A DNA stretch of 17,579 nt, taken from NCBI GenBank assembly GCA_964389475.1, contig CAYMFD010000083.1, forward strand, positions 1-17,579, in the 5' to 3' direction. The position numbers and the translations under genes were made by a program. Shown here piece by piece: positions 15,346 to 17,579 of the stretch. This DNA is from CAYMFD01 sp964389475. Lineage in GTDB: Bacteria; Bacteroidota; Bacteroidia; Chitinophagales; Saprospiraceae. Position 1 is the first letter of the stretch; every line of letters starts with the position of its first letter. The notes below the pieces were generated by a model. It saw nothing but the letters and a program-made list of their open reading frames with translations, did not search any database and was not told the DNA's origin.

Positions 15346-16599
15346 ATGATCGCATTGAGCAAAATAGTATGGGAGGCTATCGTGCAGGCTTATCAGTCTA
15401 TGACGGGTAACCGCCTGCGTACTATCCTGTCACTACTAGGTATTACGATCGGTATATTCTGCATCATCGCTGTAAAGAGTGCCGTGGATAGTCTACAGGA
15501 CAATATCGTGGAGGGTATCAGCGAGCTTGGTAGCGATATGATATATATTGATCGGCAACCGTGGAACGAAGACCCTAACCAAAACTACTGGAAGTACCTC
15601 AAGCGTCCTGATCCTAGCTACGAAGACTACAAGATGCTGCGCGACCGCCTAGAGTCGGCCAGTCTAGCCAGCTACGCTATCGTGACGGGTGGCCGTACGA
15701 TCAAGTACAGGAGCAATAGTGTTACCAATGCCTTTATCCTGGGTGCCACACCAGAGTACCAAGAGATGCAAGGCCTGCAGATAGCGGACGGTCGGTACTT
15801 CTCCTCGCAGGAGATGAGTACAGGGCATAGTGCCGTGATCCTTGGAGCCAATGTAGCGGCATCTCTCTTTGAGGAGCTCAATCCACTTGGTAAAGACGTC
15901 CGACTATTTGGTCAAAAGTATCAGGTGATCGGCGTCCTCGAGGAGGAGGGAGATAACATGTTTAACTTTATTAACTACGATGATGTCATCTGGATATCAT
16001 ACAATAATATCAAGCGATTCGTCAGTGTCAAGCAGTCTTCTCAGGTAGGTAAGTTGCTCAATGTCAAAGTGGCGGATGGCATCGAACTAGCTACGCTTAA
16101 AGATGAGGCCACTGGCCTACTGCGCCAGGTACGTAGGCTACGGCCACGAGAGGATGACAATTTTGCTATCAATGAGCTGAGCATGTTGACGGATCTGATG
16201 GGCAAGATATTTGGCGTGATGAATATTGCAGGCGGTCTGATCGGGGCCTTTAGCCTTATCGTGGGTATGTTTTCTGTGGCCAATATTATGTTTGTCTCTG
16301 TCAAGGAGCGGACCTCTATCATTGGTGTCAAGAAAGCCCTAGGGGCCAAGCGATTTATGATCCTACTCGAGTTCCTTATCGAGGCGATGGTCCTCTGCCT
16401 CATCGGTGGTCTGATAGGCCTCGCCGTCGTATACGTGGTGCTCAAGGGTATCACCGTCGGGCTGGACTTTCCCATGAGTTTGTCGCCTTTTAATGTGGCG
16501 CTGGGCATAGTGACATCGATTATCGTTGGTATTATCGCCGGCCTCCTACCTGCTCTGCGAGCTAGTAAGATGGACCCCGTAGAGGCCATTAGGAGTTAG
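15346..16599 (+). CDS. MacB/FtsX-type ABC transporter permease
   Basis: The 417-aa protein has the four-helix layout of MacB-type permeases: a first membrane helix (about 26-47), a large periplasmic MacB-like domain (about 48-285), then three helices (about 287-318, 338-368 and 382-404) forming the FtsX domain. Family signatures are SMTGNRLRTILSLLGITIG (18-36), VKERTSIIGVKKALGAKR (319-336) and PALRASKMDPVEAIRS (402-417). Such proteins use ATP hydrolysis by a partner ATPase to drive mechanical work across the periplasm, exporting peptides or toxins or moving lipoproteins. The substrate here is unknown. An in-frame TTG eight codons upstream (15322) is possible, but ATG at 15346 is preferred because the family N-terminus begins close to it. 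No MacA-type adaptor or ATPase gene is in the window, so the partner is presumably elsewhere. Confidence 0.92.
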   Translation: MIALSKIVWEAIVQAYQSMTGNRLRTILSLLGITIGIFCIIAVKSAVDSLQDNIVEGISELGSDMIYIDRQPWNEDPNQNYWKYLKRPDPSYEDYKMLRDRLESASLASYAIVTGGRTIKYRSNSVTNAFILGATPEYQEMQGLQIADGRYFSSQEMSTGHSAVILGANVAASLFEELNPLGKDVRLFGQKYQVIGVLEEEGDNMFNFINYDDVIWISYNNIKRFVSVKQSSQVGKLLNVKVADGIELATLKDEATGLLRQVRRLRPREDDNFAINELSMLTDLMGKIFGVMNIAGGLIGAFSLIVGMFSVANIMFVSVKERTSIIGVKKALGAKRFMILLEFLIEAMVLCLIGGLIGLAVVYVVLKGITVGLDFPMSLSPFNVALGIVTSIIVGIIAGLLPALRASKMDPVEAIRS

Positions 16600-16621
16600 G
16601 GCTGCTGTCATTTGTGAATCC

Positions 16622-16646
16622 GCAGAGACCTGCAAGCGCTTTTTTT
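16622..16646 (+). terminator. possible weak terminator after the permease gene
   Basis: A short GCAG/CTGC stem (16622-16633) and a palindromic AAGCGCTT (16634-16641) run into seven consecutive Ts (16640-16646), 23 bp after the permease stop. The stem is short, so confidence is low. Confidence 0.3.
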
Positions 16647-16660
16647 GTTAACATGTAAGG

Positions 16661-16726
16661 CTTTTGACTCTGTCTCTTTGTCACTTTTGACCTTGAGCTT
16701 TTTGCTTTTGACTGTTTGGCTTTCGG
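16661..16726. repeat. degenerate 7-8 bp tandem repeat (CTTTTGA type)
   Basis: CTTTTGA-like words recur at 16661, 16668, 16676, 16684, 16691, 16698, 16705, 16712 and 16720, mostly 7 and sometimes 8 bp apart. Most are one to three changes from CTTTTGA. It is a more diverged version of the tract at 16839-16902. Confidence 0.5.
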
Positions 16727-16747
16727 TTCCGGTTGCGCTATGATTGC

Positions 16748-16780
16748 TTCCCACTTTGGAGGGGGATTGAGGGGGAGGTT
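16748..16780. repeat. G-run motif resembling a dispersed intergenic repeat
   Basis: The segment contains CACTTTGGAGGGGG followed by ATTGAGGGGGAGG. On the minus strand this is two CCCCC-containing phrases followed by a CAAAGTGGGAA phrase. Similar CCCCC/CAAAGGGGG phrases are familiar from intergenic regions of many Bacteroidota drafts. That is a recollection, not a search result. Confidence 0.35.
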
Positions 16781-16788
16781 ACTTTCTC

Positions 16789-16851
16789 TTATCGACACTA
16801 AAGTGGTCGAGGCCACGTGTTTATTCTACCTCGCGCTGCTTTCGACTTTGC
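16789..16851. repeat. 63-bp element, copy 1
   Basis: This matches 16985-17047 at 59 of 63 positions without gaps. It contains an imperfect hairpin (TCGA-CAC, TAAA loop, GTG-bulged G-TCGA; 16792-16810) and a further CGAGG...CCTCG pair. It ends by running straight into the CTTTCGA heptamer tract. Confidence 0.8.
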
Positions 16852-16902
16852 CCTTTCAACTTTGCACTTTCGACTTTCTCACTTTTGACTTTCCTCTCTC
16901 TA
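16839..16902. repeat. heptamer tandem repeat (CTTTCGA type)
   Basis: Nine consecutive units: CTTTCGA, CTTTGCC, CTTTCAA, CTTTGCA, CTTTCGA, CTTTCTCA (8 bp), CTTTTGA, CTTTCCT, CTCTCTA. CTTT is fixed in the first eight and the last three bases vary. Confidence 0.8.
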
Positions 16903-16914
16903 TATTCTCCTTGA

Positions 16915-16940
16915 GGGCAATGGCTCCTGCCATGTGGCCC
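16915..16940. other. bulged hairpin
   Basis: GGGC (16915-16918) pairs with GCCC (16937-16940), and inside it ATGGC (16920-16924) pairs with GCCAT (16929-16933) around a TCCT loop, leaving small asymmetric bulges. It lies between the two copies of the 63-bp element. Confidence 0.4.
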
Positions 16941-16961
16941 GAAAAGACACACTCCATATCG

Positions 16962-16979
16962 CCTGACCTTGCAGTCAGG
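16962..16979. other. 6-bp perfect hairpin before element copy 2
   Basis: CCTGAC (16962-16967) and GTCAGG (16974-16979) pair around a CTTGCA loop, five bases before the second 63-bp element copy. It is not followed by a T-run. Confidence 0.45.
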
Positions 16980-16984
16980 TGCCG

Positions 16985-17047
16985 TTATCGACACTAAAGT
17001 GGTCGAGGCCATGTGTTTCTTGTACCTCGTGCTGCTTTCGACTTTGC
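16985..17047. repeat. 63-bp element, copy 2
   Basis: A direct repeat of 16789-16851, offset by 196 bp, with four substitutions. The hairpin and the CGAGG/CCTCG pair are conserved, and the changes fall outside those stems. It is followed by four heptamers (CTTTCGA, CTTTGCG, CTTTGCA, CTTTTGA; 17035-17062), so element and heptamer tract travel together in both places. Confidence 0.8.
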
Positions 17048-17237
17048 GCTTTGCACTTTTGACTCAGTGCATCTGCGAAAATCCGAATTACCCGCCTAAT
17101 CCGTGTTCTATCTGCTGAGCCCGCCACTAAGCGAAGCCTAAACTATATTCAGTCTAGATATGGATTACAGGACCAATGCAACTTTGAGAGTCAGCCTTGG
17201 ATTGATGATGTAGTACTAACATATAACAGAACACAAC

Positions 17238-17435
17238 ATGTCAAACGAACAACCAAGCGTCCGCATCAAAATCCGTAAGAACGGTTCATCTCTAGTGAGT
17301 GGTCCCGTCATCATCGAGCATACCGATGGTACCGAAGAGGTCAAAGAACGATTCTCACTATGCCGCTGCGGTGCTAGTAAGAATATGCCTTTCTGTGATG
17401 GACAGCATAACGAGATAGGCTTTAACAACGGGTAG
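17238..17435 (+). CDS. CDGSH iron-sulfur domain protein
   Basis: The 65-aa protein is almost entirely one CDGSH domain. The [2Fe-2S] ligands are visible in CRCGASKNMPFCDGQH (42-57): Cys42, Cys44, Cys53 and His57, the classic three-cysteine one-histidine set. It should be a small cytoplasmic iron-sulfur protein with a redox or cluster-transfer role. The precise partner is unknown. No membrane segment or second CDGSH motif is present, unlike eukaryotic mitoNEET or the tandem forms. The ATG follows an A-rich, Shine-Dalgarno-free leader (AACAGAACACAAC). It is a single-gene unit, preceded by the repeat island and followed by a hairpin and a strong terminator. Confidence 0.93.
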   Translation: MSNEQPSVRIKIRKNGSSLVSGPVIIEHTDGTEEVKERFSLCRCGASKNMPFCDGQHNEIGFNNG

Positions 17436-17467
17436 TCCGCTCATATAAGCTAATCTCATCTGCTGCG

Positions 17468-17494
17468 TCATGACCTGTGTTATTCACATCATGA
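17468..17494 (+). other. hairpin upstream of the terminator
   Basis: TCATGA (17468-17473) and TGTG (17476-17479) pair with CACA (17485-17488) and TCATGA (17489-17494), with a CC bulge and a TTATT loop. It lies between the CDGSH stop and the terminator and may stabilise the mRNA 3' end. Confidence 0.45.
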
Positions 17495-17504
17495 TCCATC
17501 TAGA

Positions 17505-17545
17505 AAGCCTTGCCGTGTCTCTCGTAGATACAGCAAGGCTTTTTT
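17505..17545 (+). terminator. strong intrinsic terminator after the CDGSH gene
   Basis: AAGCCTTGC (17505-17513) pairs perfectly with GCAAGGCTT (17533-17541). The stem continues through a C/A mismatch into GTGTCT (17515-17520) / AGATAC (17526-17531, one G-U pair) with a CTCGT loop. Six Ts (17540-17545) follow. It is the clearest terminator in the window. Confidence 0.88.
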
Positions 17546-17579
17546 GGTTGACCCATTGCAGAGATCGGATCACTTTGAG

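Larger units (their letters stand above)
16600..17237. other. non-coding island with dense repeats
   Basis: A 638-bp spacer with no convincing gene. In order it holds a weak terminator, a CTTTTGA-type heptamer tract, a G-run motif, a 63-bp element, a long CTTTCGA heptamer tract, two hairpins, a second copy of the 63-bp element with a short heptamer tract, and a stretch of AATCCG-like phrases (about 17073-17110). Two minus-strand frames (16589-16816 and 16821-17012) both begin MASTTLVSI because they start inside the two element copies. They look like by-products of the repeat. Confidence 0.8.

Noticed and set aside
16041..16589. 182-codon minus-strand frame opposite the permease gene
   Set aside because: The permease frame has clear family motifs along its length. 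The antisense frame has none.
16589..17012. Two minus-strand frames that both begin MASTTLVSI
   Set aside because: The shared start comes from the two copies of the 63-bp repeat. Beyond it the two proteins do not resemble each other and include translated heptamer repeats.

Overview
The window looks like a chromosomal segment of a Bacteroidota bacterium, possibly a Saprospiria/Lewinella-like lineage (that finer placement is a guess). The evidence is: a type 9 secretion (T9SS) C-terminal sorting domain on a CotH-family protein; a long TamB homologue; a RodA with the extra membrane segments I associate with Bacteroidota; starts preceded by A-rich leaders with little or no Shine-Dalgarno sequence; and two good matches to the Bacteroidota -7 promoter element TAnnTTTG. 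The sequence is a scaffold with two 100-N gaps (2415-2514 and 14283-14382). Both gaps touch short-period intergenic repeats.

Layout. Positions 1-609 hold no confident gene, only a possible 3' gene remnant and a hairpin-rich segment. Minus-strand genes follow: cotH-like secreted kinase (610-2298), a heptamer repeat tract with the first gap, tamB (2555-7363), and the monomeric NADP-isocitrate dehydrogenase icd (7451-9673). A 180-bp divergent promoter region separates icd from a plus-strand set: a small secreted SPOR-domain protein (9854-10240) whose stop codon abuts the start of rodA (10241-11656), then a lipoprotein gene (11748-12521). A convergent minus-strand SF2 DEAH helicase (from 12641 up to about 14158) has a problematic 5' end next to the second gap. 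Plus-strand proC (14458-15267) and a MacB/FtsX-type ABC permease (15346-16599) follow. Then comes a 640-bp non-coding island full of repeats, a CDGSH iron-sulfur protein (17238-17435), and a strong intrinsic terminator (17505-17545).

Functionally this is mostly housekeeping: envelope biogenesis (TamB, RodA, SPOR protein, lipoprotein, ABC permease), central metabolism (Icd, ProC) and a helicase. I see no complete defence island, prophage, CRISPR array, rRNA or tRNA. The least explained signal is in the spacers. Several carry degenerate tandem repeats with a 7-bp period but different sequence (ACGTCT-, ATTCGAC- and CTTTCGA-type), and one also carries a duplicated 63-bp hairpin element. The other items worth a second look are the helicase start, which any standard gene call would place after the Walker A motif, and the tight SPOR-rodA coupling.
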